Shown here: piece by piece, positions 29,613 to 38,098 of the stretch
Position numbering within the stretch: position 1 is the first letter of the stretch
How the letters are laid out: each line of letters starts with the position of its first letter
Assembly: GCA_963780395.1 (NCBI GenBank)
Contig: CAWABY010000017.1
Span: 310,001-374,000, forward strand
From: VGBV01 sp963780395
GTDB taxonomy: Bacteria; Actinomycetota; Thermoleophilia; Solirubrobacterales; 70-9
DNA length: 64,000 nt
Reading direction: 5' to 3'
Position numbers and translations under genes: made by a program
Notes under the pieces: model-generated
Told to the model about the DNA's origin: nothing
Database searches by the model: none
The model's input: only the letters and a program-made list of their open reading frames with translations

Positions 29613-31235
29613 ATGCCTGACGCCCCCACCGACCGCCTCCGGTTCTGGCGCTACGCCGAGCCCGGCGTTGTGGCCGCTGCCTTCGGGATCCTCTATCTGA
29701 TCCTCGAGCCCTCCAGCGCCGACCACGCCGCCCAGGTGTTCCGCTCGGGGTTGTTCGAGGACGAGGGCCTGTCGGCCTGGAACAACCTCTGGTTCGGCGG
29801 GCACCACACCCCCGGCTACAGCGTCCTCTTCCCCTTCCTGGGATCGGCGATCGGTCCGCGCGAGACCGGAGTCCTGGCGACGGTGATCGCGGCGGTCTTG
29901 TTCGGCGCCATCGCCCATCGCCGCTGGGGCGACCGAGCGCGGTTGGGCGTGATCTGGTTCGCGGCCGGGGCGTCGATCAACCTCTTCACGGGGCGCCTGG
30001 CGTTTTCGCTGGGAATCGCGATCGCGCTCGCCGCGGTGTTCGCGGCCCAGCGCGGCTGGAAGCCGCTCGGCATCGCCTTCGCGATCATGACCCCGCTTGC
30101 GAGCCCGGTGGCGGCCCTGTTCCTGGCCTGCGCCGCGGTCGCGCATTCCGTCGCCGAGCGCAGCCGGGCCGGCATCGAGCTCGCGGTCGCCGCGCTCGGG
30201 ACGGCGGTGCTGCTGGCCTTCGCGTTCCCGGAGGGGGGCACGGAGCCCTTCGTCGCGTCCAGCTTCCAGCCGGCCCTGCTGATCGCGATCGCTGTCTTCT
30301 TGGCGATTCCGAAGGAGGAGAAGATGCTGCGGTACGGCGTGGCCGCCTACGGCGCCGCGCTGGCGGGGGCCTTCCTGCTGGACACCCCGATGGGTGGAAA
30401 CGCGACCCGCATGGGGGCGCTTTTCCTGGGTCCGGCGCTCGCCTTCGGACTCTGGCGCCGCCAGCGGTATGCGCTGGTGCTGCTTGCCCCGTTCCTGATC
30501 TATTGGCAGTGGTCGCCGGTCGTACGCGACCTCGAGACGGTGGCCGCCCAGCCCTCGGTCGAGGCCGCCTACTACGCGCCGCTGCGCGACTACGTGCGGG
30601 GCGTCCGCAACCATCAGCGCCACCGGGTCGAGGTGCTGCCGGCCGAGCATCACTGGGAGGCCGCCCACGTGCCGAGCGGGATCTACATCGCCCGCGGCTG
30701 GGAGCGCCAGCTGGACCGCAAGCTCAACCCCCTCTTCTACGAGGACGAGAGCGAGCCACTGACCTCCGCTGCCTACCGCGCCTGGCTCGACGACCTCGCG
30801 GTCGGCTTCGTCGCGGTCCCGGGCTCGAAGCTCGACTACGCGGCCGAGGCCGAGGCGCGGCTGATCGCCGAGGGACTTCCCTACCTGGACAAGACCTTCG
30901 TCAGCAAGAACTGGACCGTCTATCGCGTGGTGGATCCCGCTCCGCTGGCGTTCGGCGCCGGCAAGCGGGTGAAGCTGACGCCGCAGGGCTTCACGTTGAT
31001 CGCGGACTCGCCCGGCGCGATGGTGGTCCAGGTGCGCTGGACGCCGTACTGGTCGATTGAGGAGGGCACGGGCTGCGTCGAGGAATCGACGCGCGGCTTC
31101 ACCCGGGTGATCGCGCCTGAGCCGGGAAGATTCCGGATCGGCGTCGACTTCAGCCCGCTGCGTGCGCTCGACGGCGGTCAGCGCTGCGCCGACCACCCGC
31201 CGGTGACCAGCGGCTGGGAGGAAGCGGCAAAGTGA
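29613..31235 (+). CDS. Polytopic membrane protein, GT-C-like layout
   Basis: A 540-residue protein with eight or more hydrophobic helices in the first 300 residues (for example GVVAAAFGILYLILEP, RLAFSLGIAIALAAVFAA, LIAIAVFLAIP, ALVLLAPFLIYWQW) and a soluble, outward-facing C-terminal domain of about 240 residues containing two Cys (GTGCVEEST, GQRCADHPP). I do not recognise a named family. The layout resembles integral membrane glycosyltransferases, but no catalytic DD/ED motif is certain. It lies between two PAP2 paralogues and overlaps the second by 4 bases. Confidence 0.7.
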   Translation: MPDAPTDRLRFWRYAEPGVVAAAFGILYLILEPSSADHAAQVFRSGLFEDEGLSAWNNLWFGGHHTPGYSVLFPFLGSAIGPRETGVLATVIAAVLFGAIAHRRWGDRARLGVIWFAAGASINLFTGRLAFSLGIAIALAAVFAAQRGWKPLGIAFAIMTPLASPVAALFLACAAVAHSVAERSRAGIELAVAALGTAVLLAFAFPEGGTEPFVASSFQPALLIAIAVFLAIPKEEKMLRYGVAAYGAALAGAFLLDTPMGGNATRMGALFLGPALAFGLWRRQRYALVLLAPFLIYWQWSPVVRDLETVAAQPSVEAAYYAPLRDYVRGVRNHQRHRVEVLPAEHHWEAAHVPSGIYIARGWERQLDRKLNPLFYEDESEPLTSAAYRAWLDDLAVGFVAVPGSKLDYAAEAEARLIAEGLPYLDKTFVSKNWTVYRVVDPAPLAFGAGKRVKLTPQGFTLIADSPGAMVVQVRWTPYWSIEEGTGCVEESTRGFTRVIAPEPGRFRIGVDFSPLRALDGGQRCADHPPVTSGWEEAAK

Positions 31236-32032
31236 GCCGGGCCGGCCTGCGGCAGCGCTTGCTGCCGCGGGGCCCGCTGGACCTGCTGGTCCAGTTCGCA
31301 GTGATCGCGCTGGCCTACACGGCCTGGCGTTGGGCGCGTGGCGCCGTTGCCCCCGGCGACCTTTCGACCGCCTTCGCCAACGGCCGCGACCTCGTCTCCT
31401 TCGAGCGCTCGCTTGGGACCCTGATCGAGTCCGACCTGCAGAGCTGGGCGCTCGACCGCAGCTGGTCCGCAGAGCTCGCCCGCTGGGGCTACGCCAACCT
31501 GCACTTCAAGGGCAGCGTGCTGGCGCTGCTGGTGATCTTCTTCGCCTATCGCGGCAGCTACGGCTTCGTGCGCAATACCGTGATCGCCGCGATGGCCATC
31601 TCGATCCTCGGCTACTGGCTCTATCCGGTCGCCCCTCCGCGCTTCCTCGAGGAGCTGGGCCTGGACGGGGCCACCGCGGTGACCGGCAACAACACGCTGC
31701 TGACCGACCCGGACAACCCGTTCTTCAACCCGGTCGCAGCGGTCCCCTCGATGCACGTGGGCCTCGCGGTCATCTTCGCCTGGTCGCTGGCGCTGCTCGT
31801 TCCCTGGCGGCCGCTGAAGGCGGTCCTGTTCGCGTACCCGCTGCTGATGACCTATGTGGTCGTCGCAAGCGGCAACCACTACTGGATCGACGCGGTCTTC
31901 GGGTTGCTGGCGGCCGCCGCGGGGGCGGGCATCGCGATCCTGCTGGCGCGGCTCAACCCCGACTGGGCCTTCCGCGCTCCCGCGCGGCCGCAGCCGGGCG
32001 CCGCAGCCGGGGCGCAGGTCGTGGCCGCGTGA
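31232..32032 (+). CDS. PAP2-superfamily membrane protein, AUR1-like (copy 2)
   Basis: A 266-residue paralogue of the 28818 gene, with YPVAPPRFLEE, AAVPSMHVGLAVIF and ASGNHYWIDAVFG carrying the conserved Ser/His and His/Asp. It has about six membrane helices. The GTG at 31232 overlaps the upstream stop (GTGA), and its own stop overlaps the CDP-alcohol transferase start in the same way, so three genes are translationally linked. A role in phosphatidylinositol-phosphate dephosphorylation or in making an inositol-phosphoryl lipid is inferred from context. Confidence 0.82.
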   Translation: MSRAGLRQRLLPRGPLDLLVQFAVIALAYTAWRWARGAVAPGDLSTAFANGRDLVSFERSLGTLIESDLQSWALDRSWSAELARWGYANLHFKGSVLALLVIFFAYRGSYGFVRNTVIAAMAISILGYWLYPVAPPRFLEELGLDGATAVTGNNTLLTDPDNPFFNPVAAVPSMHVGLAVIFAWSLALLVPWRPLKAVLFAYPLLMTYVVVASGNHYWIDAVFGLLAAAAGAGIAILLARLNPDWAFRAPARPQPGAAAGAQVVAA

Positions 32033-32691
32033 ACGAGCGGCCCGTAGCCAGCGCCGCCGAGGAGATCTCGGCCGTCGTCCGCAACCGCCTGATCGAGTCT
32101 CGGCTGACGCCGAACGCGATTTCGATGGTGGGCCTGGCCGGCAACCTGGCCGCGGCGGTGCTGGTCTGGCAGGGCTACTACTTCCTCGGCGGGGTCGCCT
32201 TCATCCTCGGCTCGGTGATGGACACGCTCGACGGCCGCTACGCGCGCGCCTCGGGCAAGGGCACGCTGTTCGGCGCCTTCCTCGATTCGACCCTGGACAG
32301 GGCCGAGGAGGGCATCGTGCTGACCGCGGTCGCCTACCGCTTCGCCGAGACCGGGGACGAGTTCGCGGCCGCGATGTGCGTGGTCGTCGTGCTGGGCTCG
32401 CTGTTGGTCTCCTACACCCGTGCCCGCGCCGAGGCGCTGGGCGTGGAGTGCAAGGTCGGTGTCGCCACGCGCCCCGTCAGAGTGGTCATACTGTCCATCG
32501 GCCTCGTCTTCGCAAAAGGGGCCGGCGTCTTCGACATCGAGCTGCTGGCTCCCGCGATCTACGCGATGGCCGTGCTCACCGCCTTCACCGTCGTGCAGCG
32601 TGTCTGGCACGTCAGAAACGCTCTGAAGGAGATGGAGACGACGTCCGAAAGGCCCCCCGACGGGGCGCAAGGCGCGACCGCGGACGTGTAA
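32029..32691 (+). CDS. CDP-alcohol phosphatidyltransferase, probable phosphatidylinositol-phosphate synthase
   Basis: A 220-residue integral membrane enzyme with the full CDP-alcohol signature D-x2-DG-x2-AR-x8-G-x3-D-x3-D, beginning at MDTLDGRYARASGKG and ending at FLDSTLDR. Later, LVSYTRARAEALG and GVATRPVRVV are typical of enzymes that use inositol phosphate (bacterial PIP synthase, archaetidylinositol-phosphate synthase). The next gene makes inositol phosphate, which strengthens that reading over phosphatidylglycerophosphate synthase. GTG start overlapping the PAP2 stop. Confidence 0.85.
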   Translation: MNERPVASAAEEISAVVRNRLIESRLTPNAISMVGLAGNLAAAVLVWQGYYFLGGVAFILGSVMDTLDGRYARASGKGTLFGAFLDSTLDRAEEGIVLTAVAYRFAETGDEFAAAMCVVVVLGSLLVSYTRARAEALGVECKVGVATRPVRVVILSIGLVFAKGAGVFDIELLAPAIYAMAVLTAFTVVQRVWHVRNALKEMETTSERPPDGAQGATADV

Positions 32692-32757
32692 CCGGAGCGC
32701 CCGGCAAGTGTGGTTTCAGGTTCCGAGACTTCGCATTTAGGAGGGTTTTTCAGGCAT

Positions 32758-33972
32758 ATGAGCACCGTGAATGGCAGAAAGAACGGCGCGGCCCGCAACG
32801 GGGCCCGCGACGACAAGGTCCGAGTCGCCATCGTCGGAGTCGGCAACTGCGCGAGCTCGTTCGTGCAGGGGGTCGAGTACTACAAGGACGCTGACCCCAC
32901 CGAGCAGGTGCCGGGCCTGATGCACGTGGACCTGGGCGGCTACCACGTGCGCGACATCGAGTTCACCGCCGCCTTCGACATCGACGCGGAGAAGGTCGGC
33001 AAGGACCTCTCCGAGGCGATCTTCTCGGGGCAGAACAACACGATGAAGTTCTCCGAGGTCCCGAAGCTGGGAGTCAAGGTCCACCGCGGCATGACCCACG
33101 ACGGCCTCGGCAAGTACCTGAAGGAGAAGATCACCAAGGCACCGGGGCAGACCGCAGACATCGTCGGCATCCTGCAGGACACGCAGACCGACGTCGTCGT
33201 CTGCTACCTGCCGGTCGGTTCCGAGCAGGCGACCAAGTGGTACGTCGAGCAGGCCCTGGCCGCGGGCGTCGGCTTCGTCAACTGCCTGCCGGTCTTCATC
33301 GCCCGCGAGGACTACTGGGACGAGCGCTTCACCGAGGCCGGCCTGCCGATCATCGGCGATGACATCAAGTCTCAGGTCGGCGCCACGATCGTGCACCGCC
33401 AGCTCGCGAGGCTGTTCGCCGACCGGGGGGTGCGCATGGAGCGCACCAGCCAGCTCAACGTCGGCGGCAACATGGACTTCTACAACATGCTCGAGCGCGA
33501 GCGCCTCGAGTCGAAGAAGATCTCCAAGACCAACGCCGTCACCTCGATCATGGACCACGAGCTGCCGGCCGAGGACGTCTACATCGGCCCGTCGGACTAC
33601 GTCCCGTGGCTGACCGACCGCAAGTGGGCGCACATTCGCGTCGAGGGCAGGTCCTTCGGCGACGTGCCTCTCAACCTCGAGCTGAAGCTCGAGGTCTGGG
33701 ACTCGCCCAACTCCGCCGGCATCGTGATCGACGCCGTGCGGACTATCAAGCTGGCGCTGAACCACGGTGTCGCGGGCCAGCTGGACGGCCCCTCCAGCTA
33801 CCTGATGAAGTCGCCGCACAACCAGCGGCCAGACTCCGAGGCTCGCGAGGCGACCGAGGAGTTCATCGCCAAGCACGCCCGCCAGCGCGGCCTGCCGGCG
33901 GACGGCAAGGCCGGCGGCAAGCAGAAGCCGGGCAAGAAGGCCAAGAAGAAGGCCAAGGCCAAGTCGAAGTAG
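32758..33972 (+). CDS. ino1: Myo-inositol-1-phosphate synthase
   Basis: Converts glucose 6-phosphate to L-myo-inositol 1-phosphate using NAD. The 404-residue protein has the Rossmann start VRVAIVGVGNCASSFVQGVE, FTAAFDIDAEKVGKDL, LPVGSEQATKWYVEQAL, IGDDIKSQVGATIVHR, TSQLNVGGNMDFYNM and SIMDHELPAEDVYIGPSDYV. It matches the short actinobacterial form, with a Lys-rich tail of about 20 residues added. The ATG at 32758 has an AGGAGG 13 bases upstream (32739-32744). The start gives a 16-codon shorter protein than the longest frame. It supplies inositol phosphate for the upstream transferase. Confidence 0.96.
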   Translation: MSTVNGRKNGAARNGARDDKVRVAIVGVGNCASSFVQGVEYYKDADPTEQVPGLMHVDLGGYHVRDIEFTAAFDIDAEKVGKDLSEAIFSGQNNTMKFSEVPKLGVKVHRGMTHDGLGKYLKEKITKAPGQTADIVGILQDTQTDVVVCYLPVGSEQATKWYVEQALAAGVGFVNCLPVFIAREDYWDERFTEAGLPIIGDDIKSQVGATIVHRQLARLFADRGVRMERTSQLNVGGNMDFYNMLERERLESKKISKTNAVTSIMDHELPAEDVYIGPSDYVPWLTDRKWAHIRVEGRSFGDVPLNLELKLEVWDSPNSAGIVIDAVRTIKLALNHGVAGQLDGPSSYLMKSPHNQRPDSEAREATEEFIAKHARQRGLPADGKAGGKQKPGKKAKKKAKAKSK

Positions 33973-34042
33973 GACGGGCGCTCGGGGCCCGCTCTCGCCC
34001 CAGATCTGATCTCCACCACGCGGCGCGCCATATCCTCACGGC

Positions 34043-35944
34043 GTGAGCTCCGCGCGGAAACTCACCATCGCCCAGGTCAGTCCCAGGCGCTTGGACTCCC
34101 GCCACGAGATCGCCGAGTACGTCGGCCGCACCTCGGCCGCGCTGGCCGAGCGCGGCCACCGGGTACTGGTGGCGGCGCCCTCTGACTCCCGGGCGGCACT
34201 TCGCGAGGGCCGCCGGGCGATCAAGGCCGCGGTCGAGGATCCGCGTTCGCTGTTCCAGGAGGACAACTTCAAGCTGCTCGCGATCGGCCAAAGCCTGCCG
34301 CTGCCGAGCGGGCCTCGGCGCCGTCCTCCTCCGATTCCGCTCGACGTCAGCCGCGCGCTCGAGCAGTTGCTGGAGGCGGCTCCGTTCGACATCGTCCACG
34401 TGCACGAGCCCTTCGCGCCCAGCGCGGGCTCGGCGGCTTTGCGCCACTCGCTCTCGCTCAACGTCGCCACCTTCCACGAGCCCGCCGAGCGGGTGCTGTC
34501 GACCCAGGTCGCGCGGATGCTCGTCGAGATGTTCTTCGGCCGCATCGACGCGCGCACGGCGAGCAACGTGGCCACCGCCGAGATGCTGGAGAGCTTCTTT
34601 CCGGGTCGCTGGGAGGTGGTCAGGGCCGGTGCCGACGTCGCCGAGCCGGCGCTGGATGCCCCGCCGCCCGGCCGAATCCGCATCGTTCACGCTGCGGAGG
34701 AGGAGCGGGGCGCCCTGCGCCTGTTCCTGCGGGCGCTGCGTCGCCTGCCGGAGAACCTCGACTGGGAAGCGGTGATCTGGTTCGACGGCCCCACCGACCC
34801 CCTCGCCCGCGTCAGCAGGCGATTGCGCGAGCGGCTGCACCTGGTCCGGCCCGCGGACGGGGAGCCCCCGGGCTTCATCTCGGGCGCGGACATCGTCTGC
34901 CTCGCCTCGGGAGGCGTTCGGACCGCGCCAGGCGTCGGCCGAGAGGCACTTGCAGCGGGCGCCGTGCCGATCGTCTCCGACCTTGAGCTCTACCGCGAGC
35001 TGGTCGGGGACGGCGAGCGTGGATTGCTGTTTCCGGTCGGCGACGCGCTGACGCTGGCGGCCCAGCTCGAGCGCCTCTGCGGCGACGGCGAGCTGCGCCG
35101 GAGGCTGAGCTCGCGGGGCCGCGAGGGTGGAGAGGGGCGGAGCTGGGCCGAGGTGACCGACGAGATCGAGGGCGTCTACCGGCACCTCGTCGCGCGCAGG
35201 CATGACCCGGCCGGCAACCCTGAGGTGCGCAAGCGGCTCGCCGGCCGGCCCTACATCCATTGCGACCTGCATATGCACACCGACCACTCGCCGGACTGCG
35301 CGACGCCCGTCGAGGTGCTGCTGGAGACCGCCAAGCAGAACGGCCTCGGGGCTATCGCGATCACCGATCACAACGAGGTCTCGGGTGCGCTCGAGGCGCG
35401 CGACCTCGCGGAGCGGATCGGCGGCATCAAGGTGATCGTCGCCGAGGAGGTGAAGACTGCGCACCAGGGCGAGGTGATCGGGCTGTTCATCGAGGAGAAG
35501 ATCGAGCGCGGGATGTCGCTGGCGGAGACGATCGCCGAGATCAAGCGCCAGGGCGGCCTCGTCTACGTGCCCCATCCGTTCGACCGGCTGCACTCGGTGC
35601 CCGACTACGAGCACCTGCTGGACGTGGTCGAGCGGATCGACATCCTGGAAGTCTTCAACCCGCGGATCGCGATCGACTCCTTCAACGAGGAGGCGGTCCG
35701 CTTCGCGCGCAAATACGACATCGTCCCTGGCGCCGGCTCGGACAGCCACGTCGCGCAGGGACTGGGTAGCGTCAAGATCCGCCTTCGCGATTTCGAGGGG
35801 CCACAGGAGTTCCTGGAGGCGATGCGGGCCGCCGACATCGTCCGCAAGCACAAGAACCTCGTCTACGTGCAGGCGCTGAAGTTCCTCCAGACCAGCGGTG
35901 GGAGGGGCGGCCGGTCGCTGGCGGCCCGCTCCGGCAAGAGTTGA
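34043..35944 (+). CDS. GT4 glycosyltransferase fused to a PHP phosphoesterase domain
   Basis: A 633-residue two-domain protein. Residues about 7-390 look like a GT-B glycosyltransferase of family 4 (EYVGRTSAALAERGHRVLVA, FDIVHVHEPFAP, GADIVCLASGG, GREALAAGAVPIVSDLELYR, GLLFPVGD). Residues about 402-600 form a PHP domain with all four metal motifs: DLHMHTDHSPDC, AIAITDHNEVSG, VYVPHPFDRL and GAGSDSHVAQG. The usual EX7E pair of GT4 is reduced to one Glu. Following ino1, it may glycosylate an inositol compound and remove a phosphate (inference). It overlaps the next gene by 1 base. Confidence 0.88.
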   Translation: MSSARKLTIAQVSPRRLDSRHEIAEYVGRTSAALAERGHRVLVAAPSDSRAALREGRRAIKAAVEDPRSLFQEDNFKLLAIGQSLPLPSGPRRRPPPIPLDVSRALEQLLEAAPFDIVHVHEPFAPSAGSAALRHSLSLNVATFHEPAERVLSTQVARMLVEMFFGRIDARTASNVATAEMLESFFPGRWEVVRAGADVAEPALDAPPPGRIRIVHAAEEERGALRLFLRALRRLPENLDWEAVIWFDGPTDPLARVSRRLRERLHLVRPADGEPPGFISGADIVCLASGGVRTAPGVGREALAAGAVPIVSDLELYRELVGDGERGLLFPVGDALTLAAQLERLCGDGELRRRLSSRGREGGEGRSWAEVTDEIEGVYRHLVARRHDPAGNPEVRKRLAGRPYIHCDLHMHTDHSPDCATPVEVLLETAKQNGLGAIAITDHNEVSGALEARDLAERIGGIKVIVAEEVKTAHQGEVIGLFIEEKIERGMSLAETIAEIKRQGGLVYVPHPFDRLHSVPDYEHLLDVVERIDILEVFNPRIAIDSFNEEAVRFARKYDIVPGAGSDSHVAQGLGSVKIRLRDFEGPQEFLEAMRAADIVRKHKNLVYVQALKFLQTSGGRGGRSLAARSGKS

Positions 35945-36600
35945 TGCACGCGCAAGGTTCTGGCGCGGCGCCGAAGAAGAGGCAGGCAGCCGTGCCACCG
36001 ACGACCGACGACGAGATCCGCGAGAAGTACCTGGAGCGGGCGATACGCGAGCTGAACGACCTGGGGCGGGACCTGGCGGCCTGCGAACGCTGTCCTCGCG
36101 GCAGCGTGATGCCGGTGCAGGGCTCGGGCCACCCTCAGGCCGACATCTTCATGCTCAAGCACACGGCGACCCCCTCCGAGATCGAGGAGGGCGTCGCCTT
36201 CTACGGCCGCGCCGGCAACGCCCTGATGAAGAGCTTCAAGCGGCTCTCGATCGACCCGATCGTGGTCTTCGGAACGCTCTGCGTCAAGTGCCCTCTGACC
36301 GATCCCGACCTTGCCGCCGACCCGTGCGTCGAGCGGATCGCCGAGGAGCTCGCGATAGTGCAGCCCCGGATCGTGGTGGTGATGGGGGATGAGGCCCTTG
36401 ACGTCCTCAACGAGCTCGAGCTGCCGCTGGCAGACGAGGTCGAGCCGCTGGAGGGCGAGGTACAGCGTCTGACGCCCACGATCGACGCGCTCTACGTCCC
36501 CGACATCGACGAGTCGCTCGACGAGCAGAGCGCAAAGCAGCGCTTCTGGTCCTCGTTCCGCGCCCTCGGCGCCTGGTACGACAAGCTGCCGCCGTACTAG
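35944..36600 (+). CDS. Uracil-DNA-glycosylase-fold protein lacking the catalytic motif
   Basis: A 218-residue protein with the iron-sulphur cysteine pattern of family 4/5 uracil-DNA glycosylases: ACERCPRG, then LCVKCP and DPCVERI. It also has FYGRAGNALMKSFKRL, matching the PFVGRAG segment. The catalytic GEGPG/GEAPG stretch is replaced by MLKHTATPSEIEEG, so ordinary uracil excision seems unlikely. Its ATG overlaps the GT-PHP stop (TGATG). It may be a DNA-repair relative, or a repurposed Fe-S protein of the inositol locus; the sequence cannot decide. Confidence 0.72.
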   Translation: MHAQGSGAAPKKRQAAVPPTTDDEIREKYLERAIRELNDLGRDLAACERCPRGSVMPVQGSGHPQADIFMLKHTATPSEIEEGVAFYGRAGNALMKSFKRLSIDPIVVFGTLCVKCPLTDPDLAADPCVERIAEELAIVQPRIVVVMGDEALDVLNELELPLADEVEPLEGEVQRLTPTIDALYVPDIDESLDEQSAKQRFWSSFRALGAWYDKLPPY

Positions 36601-36641
36601 CCCTCGACCGGAGCGCGAGTTCTGGCTAGACTGCCGCCGCC

Positions 36642-37260
36642 GTGGGATTCAAGGACGCGTTCCGCAGCATGCGAATGAAGGACCCGGTGGACGTGGTGGC
36701 CCAGGTCGTCTCGGTCACCGCGGCTCCCACCGAGGGCGCGACCCACGGGACCGCGGTCATGAACCTGGTCGTGCAGATGCCGGACGGGCAGGCCCACTCG
36801 ATCGAGTGCACCTCGATGCCGGCGCCCGTCGCCAAGTGGCCGACGCCGGGAGGGCAGCTGCCGGTCACGGTCGACGCCGCCGATGTCGAAAAGTGCAAGG
36901 TGCGCTGGGACGAGGTGCCCGAGTCTGGGGACCTCGCGAAGCAGCAGGCCGACCAGCTCGCGCAGCAGATGAACCAGGGCGGCTCGCAGGTCGACGCGAG
37001 CCAGCTTGGGGGCCAGGGCGGTCAGGTGGTGATGGGCGGCGACGTCAGCGACATCGTCAAGCAGCTGCAGCAGGCAATACCCGGGGCCGAGATCACGGTC
37101 GAGGGTGGTGACGCCGCGGCGCTCGGCGGCCAGCCGGCAGCGTTATGGCGGCGGGGACGACCGCGTGCAGCAGCTCGAGCGCCTGGCGAAGCTGAAGGAG
37201 AGCGGCGCCCTCAGCGAGCAGGAGTTCGAGCGCGAGAAGGCCCGGATCCTGGGCCAGTAG
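36642..37260 (+). pseudogene. SHOCT-domain protein, frameshifted before the SHOCT motif
   Basis: GTG start at 36642. The first frame gives an N-terminal domain (VDVVAQVVSVTAAPTEG, LVVQMPDGQAHSIECTSM, GQLPVTVDAADVEKCKVRW), a Gln-rich middle and a Gly-rich linker. At 37139-37147 one extra base shifts the frame; repaired, it continues YGGGDDRVQQLERLAKLKES, GALSEQEFEREKARILGQ, a perfect SHOCT motif, and stops at 37260. The total is then 205 residues. SHOCT proteins are oligomeric and of unknown function. The unrepaired frame would run to 37505 as Arg/Ala-rich nonsense. Confidence 0.75.
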
Positions 37261-37315
37261 AGCGGGTCGCTGCCAGCAGGGCGCGGTCGATCCGACGGGA
37301 CCGACGTCGCGACCC

Positions 37316-38098
37316 TCAGGCGCTCGGGGCGGCGGCCTCGGCGACGGCGCTCATGTCCTCGATCGTGGCGCTGGCCAGGGCCCTGACCACGACCGTGTCG
37401 AGGGCGCGGTGGCGCGCCAGCTCGGCCTGGGCTTCGCCGGGGTTCTCGGCGGCGACTCCGACCGTCCCCTCGGGCTGGCCGAGCCGGTCGAAGTGGTCGC
37501 GGTAGCCCTTGTGGAGGTCGCGGTAGAAGGACTCCTCCTTCGCCAGGCGCTCGTCCGAGTCAGGGCCGATCGCGGTGCGGACGTAGCCCATCACAGGGGG
37601 CGGATGTCGGCCCACCTCGCGGGCGCCGGCCTCGACCTGCTTGCGGGCTTCCGCCGCGAACTCGGGGGTCATCCAGTTGAAGAAGACGCCGTCCCATTTG
37701 GCGCCTCCGAAGGCGCACATCTTCGGCCCCATCGCCGCCAGCACAAGCCGCACCCCGGGCAGCTCCCGGCGCAGCGCCGGGAACGCTTCGCGCATCGTCG
37801 TCAGCGGCTTCTTGGTGAAGCCGGCGCCTACGCCGAGCCAGAGGCGCTCGCGGTCGAGTCCGGTGCGCTCCAGGTCGGCGGCAATCGCCCGCGGGTCGTG
37901 GCGGTCAAGAGCGATCACGGCGACACCCAGCTCGATCCGGTCGGCGCCGCGGGCGAAGTGGGCGAGCGTGTCCAGGCCCTTTGCGCCGGGGTGGTCGTTG
38001 GACCACATCGACGAGTAGCCGAGCTCCTGGCAGCGCGCCGCGAGCGGCGTAGCCACCTCGGGCTCCAGGCCTGCGGCGACTCCGAAGCCCCGTGTCAT
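37316..38098 (-). CDS. LLM-class (luciferase-like) oxidoreductase, probably F420-dependent
   Basis: A 260-residue TIM-barrel protein: GFGVAAGLEPEVATPLAARC, SSMWSNDHPGAKGLDTLAHF, IELGVAVIALDRHDPRAIA, RLWLGVGAGFTKKPL, VRLVLAAMGPKMCAFG. This is the shorter form of the luciferase-like family found in F420-using actinobacteria; the substrate is unknown. The ATG at 38098 overlaps the stop of the upstream RNA methyltransferase (ATGA). A longer frame to 38119 is therefore less likely. Confidence 0.82.
   Translation of the reverse strand: MTRGFGVAAGLEPEVATPLAARCQELGYSSMWSNDHPGAKGLDTLAHFARGADRIELGVAVIALDRHDPRAIAADLERTGLDRERLWLGVGAGFTKKPLTTMREAFPALRRELPGVRLVLAAMGPKMCAFGGAKWDGVFFNWMTPEFAAEARKQVEAGAREVGRHPPPVMGYVRTAIGPDSDERLAKEESFYRDLHKGYRDHFDRLGQPEGTVGVAAENPGEAQAELARHRALDTVVVRALASATIEDMSAVAEAAAPSA

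Noticed and set aside
28803..31196. 797-codon minus-strand frame over the PAP2 and membrane genes
   Set aside because: Composed of His/Arg/Gly-rich nonsense; the plus strand encodes real membrane proteins.
33863..35998. 711-codon minus-strand frame over the GT-PHP gene
   Set aside because: Antisense shadow; all GT and PHP motifs are on the plus strand.
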